Below, one piece after another: positions 25,452 to 34,193 of a DNA stretch of 35,175 nt. The position numbers and the translations under genes were made by a program. Source of the DNA: Chromatiaceae bacterium (GTDB taxonomy: Bacteria > Pseudomonadota > Gammaproteobacteria > Chromatiales > Chromatiaceae); assembly GCA_025458165.1 (NCBI GenBank), contig JALOTB010000030.1, positions 1 through 35,175 of the forward strand, read 5' to 3'. How positions within the stretch are numbered: the first letter of the stretch is position 1; each line of letters starts with the position of its first letter. Below the pieces are notes generated by a model, which saw only the letters and a list, made by a program, of their open reading frames with translations, was not told the DNA's origin and did not search any database.

Positions 25452-26504
25452 TTAAGATGGGCGCGTGTTATCGCTCTCTGTTGAGGTGGGTGTCTGGTGT
25501 TTTACCCAGATAGGTGTTATCTGGGAGAGGAGTTCCTGCTCCTTCACATAAGTCCCTTCGATATCGTAGGTATCCTCGAATTCTTTCAATCGATCGAGAG
25601 TGGTGTGTGCCGGGCTATCTGAGATTAAAATATAGATTTGCCGCGTAATGCTCTGGGCATTTTTTATTTTCTTAATTATTTCTTTCAGAGAATCGACTTC
25701 TAATTGTGCGTCTATAACAATGCGCTTTGCAATGTAGGCGGCAGATCCTACTTGTTGGATTAGCTCCGTATTGTCAACGTACGAATGCTTAGAATTTACT
25801 ATCAGGCCACAAAACGCTCCTTTAAGATTGGTGAGGAAGCAGGATTTTACAATTAGGGGATCGAGGCGCTTGGCGAGTCGATAATGTAATACTAAGTGGC
25901 GTTGCGTGGCGACTCCCACAAACAACACGCTCATCGGTCTCCCCCCAGAAACAATCGAAAAGAGAGCCAGAAATAGGAACAGCGCTGTCATCGCATAAAG
26001 TATTTGCGTCAAATATTCCGAAGACGAGAAGAAAGAAAGAAATAGAAATACCAGGGAAACCGATAACGATATTTTTAGGAATTTCAGAGTATCGTTAAAG
26101 TAAAGATATCGCTTCACCTCCCTCCATCTGGGGTGCCCTGTTTCTCTTGCAGAGAAAATCCAATCCAGTAAAAAGGCAGTAGAAAAGAAAGCAACTGCCG
26201 CATAAAAAATGTACCTGACTAGGGCAAAAATAACTTGCGTAGAATGGAGTTCTGACCAGCGATCGGAGGTGGTTAGCTGAGCAGCATCGATCGTTGCCAT
26301 TATGGCGAGAACAGCGACGAAAGCAAGACCGCTTATCTTGGATTCTCTGCGTTCTCGCGGATTACGGCCATCAAGTACTTCAGCTTCAGCCTTTGCGTGG
26401 GCTATCCTTTTTTCCGTAATTCTGTTGAGCACGTCAGACCAACTTGTGTCTTCCTCTGTCGTTGAAGCAATTTGTTGAAGCGCTTGCAGTGGTGTTTCGT
26501 CCAT
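25452..26504 (-). CDS. Four-helix membrane protein sharing the N-terminal Ser-Trp motif
   Basis: The product begins MDETPLQALQQIASTTEEDT and then SWSDVLNRITEK, parallel to the start of the 458-aa neighbour (MDKPKSSLQHIVSSFPEEAS then WDEI). That parallel favours ATG 26504 over ATG 26525, giving 350 aa. Helices lie at about 58-75, 90-116, 145-160 and 164-185 (numbering from 26504). The cytosolic C-terminal part (about 190-340) has strands such as MSVLFVGVA and IYILISDSP, and an Ile/Lys-rich helix, without a motif I can name. Codon use is clearly AT-rich compared with the surrounding DNA, which suggests a separate origin. It may form a membrane complex with the next gene through the shared N-terminal motif. 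Confidence 0.65.
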   Translation of the reverse strand: MDETPLQALQQIASTTEEDTSWSDVLNRITEKRIAHAKAEAEVLDGRNPRERRESKISGLAFVAVLAIMATIDAAQLTTSDRWSELHSTQVIFALVRYIFYAAVAFFSTAFLLDWIFSARETGHPRWREVKRYLYFNDTLKFLKISLSVSLVFLFLSFFSSSEYLTQILYAMTALFLFLALFSIVSGGRPMSVLFVGVATQRHLVLHYRLAKRLDPLIVKSCFLTNLKGAFCGLIVNSKHSYVDNTELIQQVGSAAYIAKRIVIDAQLEVDSLKEIIKKIKNAQSITRQIYILISDSPAHTTLDRLKEFEDTYDIEGTYVKEQELLSQITPIWVKHQTPTSTESDNTRPS

Positions 26505-26525
26505 TCGCTCGTACCCCGCACTCAT

Positions 26526-27295
26526 GTAGATACCGCCTGTCGTTGATAGACAAACCTATAACTGTTGTCCGTCGTCTGACTGCACAGGCCTGCTTTGCCG
26601 CCCAAGTTGCTTCGGAGGGATGTTTATACCTCGAGAAGCGGCCATGCACTCACGTTACTACCGCAACACTGTGCAGCAACAGTCCGCTATTGACTACGCC
26701 TACTGCATGTTTAGCATCGAACGGCGAGGCTTGCGATCCTTGCCGATCGCACCCCGAAGGTCAGGTCGAAAACGGGTTCGAAGAAAGTATACATCCCCTA
26801 GCGAGAAAGGCTTCGCGATGTCAGCTTTCGGCCGGGTCCGGTCCCTCCAGGCGCAGACAGCTTCGCCCCGCGCGAGGGCGCGGCAGGCCCTGCCTCCATC
26901 CTCGGATGAGTGTCCGCTTTCTGCTGGACCGCCTGGCCGCTTACGCCGCCGATCGCTGACCGCTATGCGTCCGAACCCGACATCGAGGCGGCGGGGCTGA
27001 AAGTCCGTATATGGACTCCCCCTCGGTTGCAAGCACACCGTTCTTTGGCTGGTAGGTTCGACTGCGCACGTATATCCGGCCTCTGAGTTGTGGATCGACT
27101 TGCGACACACGGGCCATGATGGGCTATTCGCGCGCCAGCTCCCAATCGCTTTCTCGTGCTTCTCGCACCTGGACATTCGCGGGTTCTGCCGGCGCCGGTT
27201 CGACCTGTTCACCATCGTTCGGTTTGCTTGGCAATCGCGGGTGATGGGCTCCTGTGTGAAACTCGGTTTCTCGTCTGTCGTTCGAGAGCGGCGCT
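26526..27295. other. Decayed stretch upstream of the Ser-Trp gene pair
   Basis: I support no gene in these 770 bases. Frames on both strands exist but have Arg/Ser/Cys-rich products with no motif. A small inverted repeat (AGTCC/GGACT) is at 27003-27018. The last part, near 27240-27295, is probably the downstream end of the IS110 element, judged by position only. Confidence 0.35.
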
Positions 27296-28327
27296 TCAGC
27301 GGCTCACGCGATCCGGTTGATAATCGGTTCCGTTGCGCAGCATGGCCCAAGCGATGCGCGCGGTTTTGTTGGCCAACGCCGCGGCGGCCACGTTCGCGTG
27401 GCTGCGTGCCACCAGAGCGGTAACCCAGCGGCTCAACCGATCCTCTTTCTGATGGGCCGTTCGGACCACCGCCCTTGCCCCGTGAATCAACAAGGTGCGC
27501 AGGTAACTGTCGCCGCGCTTGCTGATCCCCAGGAGTCGCTCCTTGCCCCCGGTGCTGTGCTGTCTGGGAGTCAGCCCCAACGCCGCGGACATCTGCCGAC
27601 CATTGGCGAACTGCGCCCCATCGCCGAGCCCTGCTACCAAGGCGGTCGCGGTGATCGGGCCGACGCCGCGCAGTTGCTGCAGGCGTTTGGCCGCAGGGTG
27701 TTCCTCAGCAATCGTAGCGATCTCCGCATCGAGCTCGGCCACCCGCGCATCAAGCCCACTGAGGTCCTCCCATAGCCCATTGAGGAGCCGACGGAAACGC
27801 TCACTGAGGCCAGTATCCGGATCTTCCAGCCACTCGGGTATAGCCTGGCGCAGGTGGCACAGCTGCAGCGGTGCAACGAGCCCGTACTCGCCGGCTAGGC
27901 CGCGGATCTGGTTGGCTTTGGACTTGCGTTGATCGAGCAGCTCCGCGCGAATGCGGTGAACCGCTTGGACGTCCTGTTGCTCGACGCTTTTCACGGCCAC
28001 GAAGCGCATGCTCGGTCGACTCATCGCCTCGCATACGGCTTCCGCGTCATTGGCGTCGTTCTTGTTGCTCTTCACGTAGGGCTTGACGAACTGCGGAGCG
28101 ATCAACTTGACGGTGAAGCCCTGCGACTGCAGCTGACGGGCCCAGTGGTGAGCGCCACTGCAGGCTTCCATCCCAATCTCGCAGCCCGGCTCTACTGTCT
28201 CAAGCAACACCGTCAGCCACTTCTTCCGCGACAGCCGCCGACGCCATACCGGCTTCTCGTTGCGATCCACACCGTGGACCTGGAACACGTTCTTTGCCAA
28301 ATCAACGCCAACACGCCTAAGCTTCAT
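27296..28327 (-). CDS. IS110-family transposase (recombinase), 343 aa
   Basis: IS110 recombinases use a RuvC-like DEDD core plus a C-terminal serine and are guided by a structured RNA from the element. The N-terminal core shows Asp9 in VGVDLAKNVF, Glu54 in IGMEACSG, and Asp91 and Asp94 in NKNDANDAEAV. The C-terminal domain shows LRGVGPITATALVAGLGD and ALGLTPRQHSTGGKERLLGI, with the conserved serine in HSTGGK. Length is normal and no frame break is seen, so the gene seems intact. ATG 28327 has AGGAGG 10 bases upstream. The element lies just downstream of the patatin-peptidase-MBL operon; exact ends could not be set, because IS110 elements lack classical terminal repeats. Confidence 0.93.
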   Translation of the reverse strand: MKLRRVGVDLAKNVFQVHGVDRNEKPVWRRRLSRKKWLTVLLETVEPGCEIGMEACSGAHHWARQLQSQGFTVKLIAPQFVKPYVKSNKNDANDAEAVCEAMSRPSMRFVAVKSVEQQDVQAVHRIRAELLDQRKSKANQIRGLAGEYGLVAPLQLCHLRQAIPEWLEDPDTGLSERFRRLLNGLWEDLSGLDARVAELDAEIATIAEEHPAAKRLQQLRGVGPITATALVAGLGDGAQFANGRQMSAALGLTPRQHSTGGKERLLGISKRGDSYLRTLLIHGARAVVRTAHQKEDRLSRWVTALVARSHANVAAAALANKTARIAWAMLRNGTDYQPDRVSR

Positions 28328-28526
28328 CTTGGATTCCTCCTCTCCGGTGACTGATGTTCAGCATACTCAGTCTGGCACTTTGATGCCGATAGAGGGAGAG
28401 GGGGAGTCCATCCCATTGCTTTGGGGCGGGAACAGCCATGGTGCGAGGCTCGCGCTGGTTTCAGCGAGTCTCGCGCGAAGATCCGCCCCCGTGCCGGGCG
28501 CCGTCGTATCAGCGGCTCGGCGCTCG
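28328..28526 (-). ncRNA. Structured leader of the IS110 element, candidate guide (bridge) RNA
   Basis: The 199 bases between the IS110 start codon and the MBL stop codon hold no gene. They contain a strong hairpin at 28443-28474. GCGAG pairs with CTCGC at the base and CTCGCGCTG with CAGCGAG above, with a two-base bulge and a GTTT loop. IS110 elements encode their guide RNA in non-coding sequence next to the recombinase, so this leader is the natural place. Loops pairing with target and donor DNA are not shown here. The hairpin could instead be a transcription terminator for the MBL operon, though no T-run follows it. Confidence 0.35.
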
Positions 28527-29969
28527 TCAACGCCGTGGAGGTCGACGTGGACGTTGGCTGCCGGCGGTCGTTGGCGCTGAGCGCGCGCGATTCCAAGGGA
28601 TGATCGGGGTATCGGTGAAGAGGTCGGTCTGGGCGCACTGGCCTCGAAACGCCTCAATCACGGCGTCGCCTGCTGCCATCGGCAGTCCCGTATCGGAGAG
28701 CACGAGACGGCCGAGGGTCTTTTGCGTGAGACGCTCATGCAGCGGCTCGTGGGGCATGCGCCAACGCATCCGCCCTGCGATTTCACGGTCTACCGGGATC
28801 AGGGCGATCAGCTCAGCGTTGGTCATGCGCTCCAGCCCCTGCTCGCGCAGCGTGGCATTGTGGCTGCCGTGATGGCCCACCTTGTAGAGCACGGTACGGG
28901 CGAGCAGGTCCGCCGTGGTGATGGCCTCGTCCTCGCCGTGCCAGCCCACCTCGTTCCAGGACAACCAGCTTCCAACCTGCGCATCGCCGGGGAACAGCAG
29001 CACCTTGTCCCCGCGGCCAAGCTCGATTGCGAGCACGAGGCTGGTGTTGTTGGTATGGGCGTCGAGGCGCAGCGCCAGCTCCCCCGCGGCTCCGATCCAC
29101 TCCGCATCGATCTGCCGCCAGGGCTCGGAGCGATAGCGGTCCGTGATTTCGGTGACCTCCGTATCGAAGCTCTGGCGGTGATACGCCTCGTTGAACGGTA
29201 GGAACCGCTCCGCGGCCTGGTAGGGTTGACGCACCGCCGGGGCGGCCCCGAGCGCCGCCAGATAGAGTCCGAGCTGCCCGGAGTGCGGATCGTCGAGGTA
29301 CACCTCGCCGCCCCGCTTCGTGGGGGTGCTCCGGCGCAGATAGGTGGTGTCGGCGGGTGGCCCGAGCACGTAGAAGCGTACCTCGGGCAGGTCGTCGATG
29401 GTCAGCGGTGTGCCGCCGGGCTCACAGTAGCGATGGTTCGGCCACTGCTGCTTGACCCAGTCGAGCGCGTCCTCGGTGGTGGCCCGCCCCGTCGCGGCGA
29501 GATCCGGACCGAAGAAGGCCCTGACCGATTCGATGCGGCGCGCAAAGAGCGGCGGCGTTGGGCCGGCACTGGCGAGTGCGAGGCGCAGCCCGTGGAGTGC
29601 GGCCCGACGGCGTTCGCGCAGCTCGCGGGCGAGGGGGCTGGCTGGGTTCTCGGTCCACGCGAACCACACCTCGTCGACCGTCAGGCCGGCGAACGCCTGC
29701 TGGGCCTGCAGGAAGCCGGAGACATGGTCCCAATGCTCGTGGGTGATGACCAGCGCATCGAGATGCCCGCCGGTGGCGTCATGGATGTTTTTCACCACCG
29801 CCTGCATCCTCGCCTCGGCGTTCGGGGTCCCGAGCAGCACCCCGCAGTCGATCAACATGTACCGCTGCGTCCGTTGCGAGACCCCGAAGGCCAACAGGAA
29901 ACAGTCGCCGAGGCCGTGCCGATACATGCGCACCGTGCAGCCCGAGCGCGCGGCGCGCAACCGCGCCAT
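28527..29969 (-). CDS. MBL-fold metallo-hydrolase, third gene of the patatin operon
   Basis: The 480-aa protein has the metallo-beta-lactamase zinc motif HEHWDH (residues 77-82), preceded by YMLIDCG (first strand) and followed later by LLFPGDAQ and VLYKVGHHGSHN, which carry further metal ligands. The order is like ComEC-type and related MBL hydrolases. It is longer than most, with an inserted region (about 100-300) of unknown role. No signal peptide or membrane segment is seen, so it is cytosolic. Its ATG overlaps the stop of the metallopeptidase gene (TGATG), so translation is coupled. Substrates could be a nucleotide, nucleic acid or lipid product; the sequence does not decide. Confidence 0.88.
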   Translation of the reverse strand: MARLRAARSGCTVRMYRHGLGDCFLLAFGVSQRTQRYMLIDCGVLLGTPNAEARMQAVVKNIHDATGGHLDALVITHEHWDHVSGFLQAQQAFAGLTVDEVWFAWTENPASPLARELRERRRAALHGLRLALASAGPTPPLFARRIESVRAFFGPDLAATGRATTEDALDWVKQQWPNHRYCEPGGTPLTIDDLPEVRFYVLGPPADTTYLRRSTPTKRGGEVYLDDPHSGQLGLYLAALGAAPAVRQPYQAAERFLPFNEAYHRQSFDTEVTEITDRYRSEPWRQIDAEWIGAAGELALRLDAHTNNTSLVLAIELGRGDKVLLFPGDAQVGSWLSWNEVGWHGEDEAITTADLLARTVLYKVGHHGSHNATLREQGLERMTNAELIALIPVDREIAGRMRWRMPHEPLHERLTQKTLGRLVLSDTGLPMAAGDAVIEAFRGQCAQTDLFTDTPIIPWNRARSAPTTAGSQRPRRPPRR

Positions 29970-31867
29970 CAGAGCGCCCCCCCGAGTCCGCGGTGGACGA
30001 AGGCGAACACCTCGCTCGCTTCCTCGCCGCTGGGGCTGTCGAAGTAGGTGGCGGCAAGCGACGCCCCCGCGCCCTGTCCCGCGACGAGGCTGCGCTGGCG
30101 CTCGTAGCGATGCGCGCTATTGATGCTCTTGTAGATGCAGTAGCGCAGGCGCCCGGTCTCCACATCGATGATCAGCGTGCAGCCCCCGCGAAACCAGAAG
30201 TCAGGCTCCCCACCGCGCGCGAGGGCCTCGTCGAGCGTGGCATCGACGAACCCCGGCCGCTGCTGGGTGATCTCCACCACGGCGTCGAGGAGGAACTGGC
30301 CCTCGCGGCCGGCGCGGCGCACCGGACGCACCGAGGTGACCTCGAAGGGAAAGCGGTCGAGGTCCAAACCGCGGGTGATGCGCTGTTTGTAGCCCCGGGT
30401 CTGCTCGATGATCGACTGGGCGGTCTGGCGGGCGTCGCGCAGGCGCTCGAAGATGACGCGGCGGTTGCCGCTCAGGTTCCAGTCGCGCATCTGGTGGCTG
30501 AGGTCGCGGCCGAGATAGACCTGGCTGGCGGCATCGGCCGCCGTGAGATCCGGACCCTCCCAACGCAGGCTTTCCTCGGAGAGCGAGCGTGCCTCACGGG
30601 GGAAGATCCCGCGTCGGCGAAACGCCTCCATGAAGGCGACCCGATAGCCCCATTCGTCGTCGGGTACCACATCGGCGTCGGCGGTGATCAGCGCGCGCAG
30701 GAACTCCCCGAAGGTGACGTCCACGGGGGGCAGATAATCGAGCGCGCGGATACAGATGGTGAGGACGTGCTGGGCGGTTTTGCCCGCTTCGTTGGCGAGG
30801 CGCGCGACGAGATCCGGGTGGATCGCCCCCTGCGGCAGCACCCCACTGCCCTGGGTCGCGAGGCGGTAAAGATCGGCGGTGCGGCGTTGGTAGATCGCGT
30901 AGAAGGCATCGAACACCGCGGCGACCAGGATCGCGCCGCGCCGATGCGGCTCGTTCACCGTGTCGATTTCGGCCGGGTTGGGGGTCTCGCCGATGGCGCT
31001 GCGCAGCGCCCCGGTGCGCCCGATCGCCTTGCCGAACTCCTGTGCGAGCTGGGCGAGGAGGTTGTCCGCGCGCAGATCCCCGCGGGTGCGGGCGATCTCA
31101 AAGCGCAGCACGTCCGGCAGGGAGAAGTGCTGGAAGAGCGCCACGCTGTCGGCGAACGCCTCGTGGAAGGCGAGCACGTCGGGGTTACTCGCCTCGGTGA
31201 GGTTGCAGTTCATCCCATCGAGCAGCGCGTGCGCGCACTCGTGCGCGATCACGTCATGGGAGAGGCAGGTGAAGACGATGCCGCCCGGCAGGTGCTCGGT
31301 GGGATCCACCGGCGAGGCCTGAAAGTAGCCGAACAGCAGGGCCTTCTTACCCGGGCTGTAGTAGGCATTGGCCTCGCGCAGTCCGTGGGGGTAGATGCGC
31401 AGGCGGCCCACATACTGCCCCTCGTGCGCGGCCCACAGGGCGCGGCGGCCGAGTGCGATCTCGAAATTGCGGATCGTGCGCATGGCCACTGCATAGACCA
31501 TCTGCTGGTGGAACTGCGGGTTGCCGTCCGACGGCGCCAGGCCGTCCTGGGCGAGGAGATAGGGGTCGGAGAGATCAACCGGCTGGTAGCAGGTGTCACT
31601 CGCCGGATCGACGTCGATGACCTCCACATACTCGCCGCAGGGACCGGGGCCGAGCGGCGTGTCGCGCTCCTCGGACTCGTCCATCGCGCCCGAGAGCAGC
31701 TCGCCCTGGACACTGTCCTCCCAGGGCACATCGATGCAGGTCTCCCGGATCGCGCTGGTCGCGAGGCTCTGCGCCAGGCTCGGGTCGATCGAGTAGATCC
31801 GCAGCCGCCGCGCCGCTGGCCGCGGCACGTCGTAGGGGGAGTGGCTGGTGGTCGCCGGTGCCCGCAT
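29969..31867 (-). CDS. HExxH metallopeptidase (gluzincin, M4-like), second gene of the patatin operon
   Basis: The 632-aa protein has VIAHECAHALLDG with the zinc motif HECAH at residues 209-213. The third ligand is Glu236 in FHEAFADSVALF, 23 residues after the second His, which is the layout of thermolysin-like gluzincins. There is no signal peptide or propeptide, unlike secreted M4 enzymes, so it should act in the cytosol. The C-terminal half (about 330-630) is not recognisable and could bind substrate or partner. It starts 14 bases after the patatin stop and overlaps the MBL start. An attractive idea is that it cuts and activates the patatin, but that is inference. Confidence 0.82.
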   Translation of the reverse strand: MRAPATTSHSPYDVPRPAARRLRIYSIDPSLAQSLATSAIRETCIDVPWEDSVQGELLSGAMDESEERDTPLGPGPCGEYVEVIDVDPASDTCYQPVDLSDPYLLAQDGLAPSDGNPQFHQQMVYAVAMRTIRNFEIALGRRALWAAHEGQYVGRLRIYPHGLREANAYYSPGKKALLFGYFQASPVDPTEHLPGGIVFTCLSHDVIAHECAHALLDGMNCNLTEASNPDVLAFHEAFADSVALFQHFSLPDVLRFEIARTRGDLRADNLLAQLAQEFGKAIGRTGALRSAIGETPNPAEIDTVNEPHRRGAILVAAVFDAFYAIYQRRTADLYRLATQGSGVLPQGAIHPDLVARLANEAGKTAQHVLTICIRALDYLPPVDVTFGEFLRALITADADVVPDDEWGYRVAFMEAFRRRGIFPREARSLSEESLRWEGPDLTAADAASQVYLGRDLSHQMRDWNLSGNRRVIFERLRDARQTAQSIIEQTRGYKQRITRGLDLDRFPFEVTSVRPVRRAGREGQFLLDAVVEITQQRPGFVDATLDEALARGGEPDFWFRGGCTLIIDVETGRLRYCIYKSINSAHRYERQRSLVAGQGAGASLAATYFDSPSGEEASEVFAFVHRGLGGAL

Positions 31868-31881
31868 ACGCCGCGCCCCGC

Positions 31882-33030
31882 TCAGACGCCCGCTGCGGGA
31901 TAGGGGAAGGTCCCCTTCGGCACGCCACGCTCGACGTAGGCCCTCAGCGCCGCATCGCAGATCGCGTAGCCCCAGTTGATCAGTCGTTCTTGAACGGTGT
32001 CGTCGAGCCGCTTGAGCCGGGTGGGGATGGCCGCCAGCGCCAGGGTGCGTTCAATGGGGCAGGGCAGATGCTCGCCGGGATACTGGGTGATGTCGCTGCG
32101 GATCCCCCAGTAGGCCCCCTGGCGGGCGCCCGTGGCGTAGGCCTGGATCAGTTGACGCTTGCGCAGGCTGCGCACCTGATTGTCGATCAGATCGAGCACG
32201 CGGAAGGCATGGCGGGCCCAATCCTCCTTGGGCTCCTCCTCGGGCTTGAGCTTCGCGCCGGCATCACTCACGAGGAGGGTGTCGTAGCGTTTGTACGCCG
32301 TCTCGAGGCCCAGGTTGTCGTAGACGCCGCCGTCGCTGAGCAGCACCCGCCGGGTGAAGGGTTCGCGCTGCAGGTCCGCTCCGCTGCCGGGCGTGAAGCT
32401 CGCCGGATCGACTGTCAGCGTCATCGGGGAGAGCACGGGCGGAAAGGCGGAGGAGGCGGCGACTGCGGCGGCCAGCTCGACGGTCGGCCGGCGGACCTCA
32501 CCCACGCGATAATCGCGCATGTACGGTTTGGAGAACCGCCACAGCGCGCCCGACTGGACATTCGTAGCGTTGATCACGAAACGTGGTGCGTCCGGCAGGT
32601 CCTGCAAGGTGTGCTTTCCAAAGAGATGCTTGCGGTAGGACGCCTGGATCATCTCGCTGATGGTCCCGGGCAGCATCATCCCGCCGACGATGCCCCAGGC
32701 GTCGATCGTCTCGCCGGCGAGGCGACGCAGCGGGCGGACGAAGCGCTCCTCCAGTCGCCGACGGTCGGGGCTGGCATCGGTCTGCAGCTGGTTCCACACC
32801 AGGCCGAGCCAGGCGGCGGTGATCGAGCCGCCGGAGACGCTGGAGATGCGCGCTAGACGCCCCAGTATGCCCGCTTCGTACAGGCGCCAGATGACCCCGA
32901 TGTGAAAGACCATCGCTCGGTAGCCCCCGCCCGATAGGCAGAGCGCGAGACCGGCGGCGGGTGGTCCACGGTCGGAAGGGAGGTATTCGACAGGGGCGTT
33001 CGCGACATCGAGGACCGGCTCATCGGGCAT
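31882..33030 (-). CDS. Patatin-like phospholipase, first gene of a three-gene operon
   Basis: Patatins hydrolyse membrane phospholipids with a Ser-Asp dyad. The oxyanion motif SGGGYRAM is at residues 33-40, the nucleophile Ser66 is in SSVSGGS (63-69), and the acid is Asp233 in SDGGVYDNLG (232-241). All catalytic parts are present. The 382-aa product has no signal peptide, so it would act on the inner membrane from the cytosol. ATG 33030 has AGGAGG upstream at good spacing. Patatins are known effectors of abortive-infection systems such as CBASS, where they destroy the membrane when activated. No nucleotide cyclase is present here; the two downstream hydrolases would have to provide control. 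Confidence 0.92.
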   Translation of the reverse strand: MPDEPVLDVANAPVEYLPSDRGPPAAGLALCLSGGGYRAMVFHIGVIWRLYEAGILGRLARISSVSGGSITAAWLGLVWNQLQTDASPDRRRLEERFVRPLRRLAGETIDAWGIVGGMMLPGTISEMIQASYRKHLFGKHTLQDLPDAPRFVINATNVQSGALWRFSKPYMRDYRVGEVRRPTVELAAAVAASSAFPPVLSPMTLTVDPASFTPGSGADLQREPFTRRVLLSDGGVYDNLGLETAYKRYDTLLVSDAGAKLKPEEEPKEDWARHAFRVLDLIDNQVRSLRKRQLIQAYATGARQGAYWGIRSDITQYPGEHLPCPIERTLALAAIPTRLKRLDDTVQERLINWGYAICDAALRAYVERGVPKGTFPYPAAGV

Positions 33031-33566
33031 GCGTCGAACCCTCCTGTCGCTTCACGTTCCCGGGTTGCGCCGCGGTTCGAAGCAGTTCCTGCGGCGCTGC
33101 GGCCCCGTCTACCTGGGAAAGTAGACGCGATCGCAGAACACCGCAAGACGGAGCGCTGCCTTCGAATGCGCTTACCAACTAACATCCTGTTCTCCGGTGC
33201 CTTCTGCTTGCGACCTCCAGGGCCCGTCGGTCCCGTCGTACAGATGTCGGGTTCGGACGCATTGCCGCCCGTCGCAACAGGACCGGCGAGGGGCGGCTCC
33301 AGCCGGCCAAGACCGGACACTGGCCTCAGCGAGCCGCTGTCGGCTCGACGTCGAATAGCCGACACGGCCCATCGGAGGCCGGGGGTTGCGTCACGACCCA
33401 CAGCGGACCGTCGGGCGCGCCGTCCTGATGTCGGGTTTGGGGCGCCAAGCCGACATGCCTCGTCGGCCATGTCTGATTTTGGCCGTGAGCGACCGACAGG
33501 TCCCCACGATGTTCGGCGCGAACCAACCCTGTTCACGGCTTGTAGCGCTGGGGGTGATGTCGGGCT
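33031..33566. other. Degenerate stretch upstream of the patatin operon
   Basis: No gene is supported in these 536 bases. Three copies of GATGTCGGG occur (33243-33251, 33427-33435, 33556-33564), the last two with similar following bases, and CCGACATG appears inverted near 33450. It looks like decayed repeat or mobile DNA. The operon promoter should lie between 33040 and 33180, but no clear boxes are seen. Confidence 0.35.
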
Positions 33567-33896
33567 TTAGGGCGCTGTGTTCGTTGGCTGCGCGCCTTCC
33601 GGCGCCTTGGCCTCCGCGGCTTCACGGTGCTTGATGGAGTCGACCAGCTCCTCCAAGCGACCGCGGGATGGCTGGTTCAGTCCCGTTCCGTAGCGCGGGT
33701 TGCAGGGGGTGCCGCCGAGGCAAGGCCGTGAGGCCCGACACGCGGGACGCGCGGCCACCTAAAGGGCGAGCGCGGTCAGTCCTCCCGGGCGCCCAAACCA
33801 CACTTTTAGCACCGTGAGGTGCCACTGGTCGGCGCTTCCGCGGTCGTCGATCTGCGCGATGACCGCGGCGAGTTGATCGGTGACGGAGGTGGGCAT
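33567..33896 (-). pseudogene. Remnant of a conserved hypothetical gene with internal loss
   Basis: The start MPTSVTDQLAAVIAQIDDRG (ATG 33896) leads into LTVLKVWFGRPGGLTALAL and a stop at 33759. A second frame downstream reads NPRYGTGLNQPSRGRLEELV and then DSIKHREAAEAKAPEGAQ before its stop at 33567. I remember longer proteins in which segments like the first and the second are the two ends, so this is probably one gene with a deleted middle and a frame change. Function is unknown. Confidence 0.4.
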
Positions 33897-34193
33897 GGCG
33901 GTTGACGGGTGCGCGATCGGTGGGGACGGCCGCTCTGGCCACTCGCCGGCAGGCCGGTCGTGCACCTCGCGCCAGGGAAAGCCGCCGTCATCAGGGGGCG
34001 CGGAGAGCGATGAGTTTGGTCAGCCATCGTCTGGCTTCGTCGCGTTGACGGGAGACAGGAACTCGGCGTGTCGAGCGAGGGGGGCATGCCGACCTGGACC
34101 GGTCCCGCGCGCACTGCGAACGCCCCACCGCATTGCTCCTCGAAGGGCAGGGAGGTCACTTCCTGCGATGCGCAGAGCTTCGGGTGTTGCGGA

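Noticed and set aside
26700..27350. 216-codon minus-strand frame upstream of the Ser-Trp pair
   Set aside because: Composition is Arg/Ser/Cys/Pro-rich, no motif, and it runs into the IS110 end.
29993..31903. 636-codon plus-strand frame opposite the metallopeptidase gene
   Set aside because: It mirrors the codon pattern of the minus-strand gene, which has complete zinc motifs. The plus-strand product has no motif and is a GC-rich shadow.
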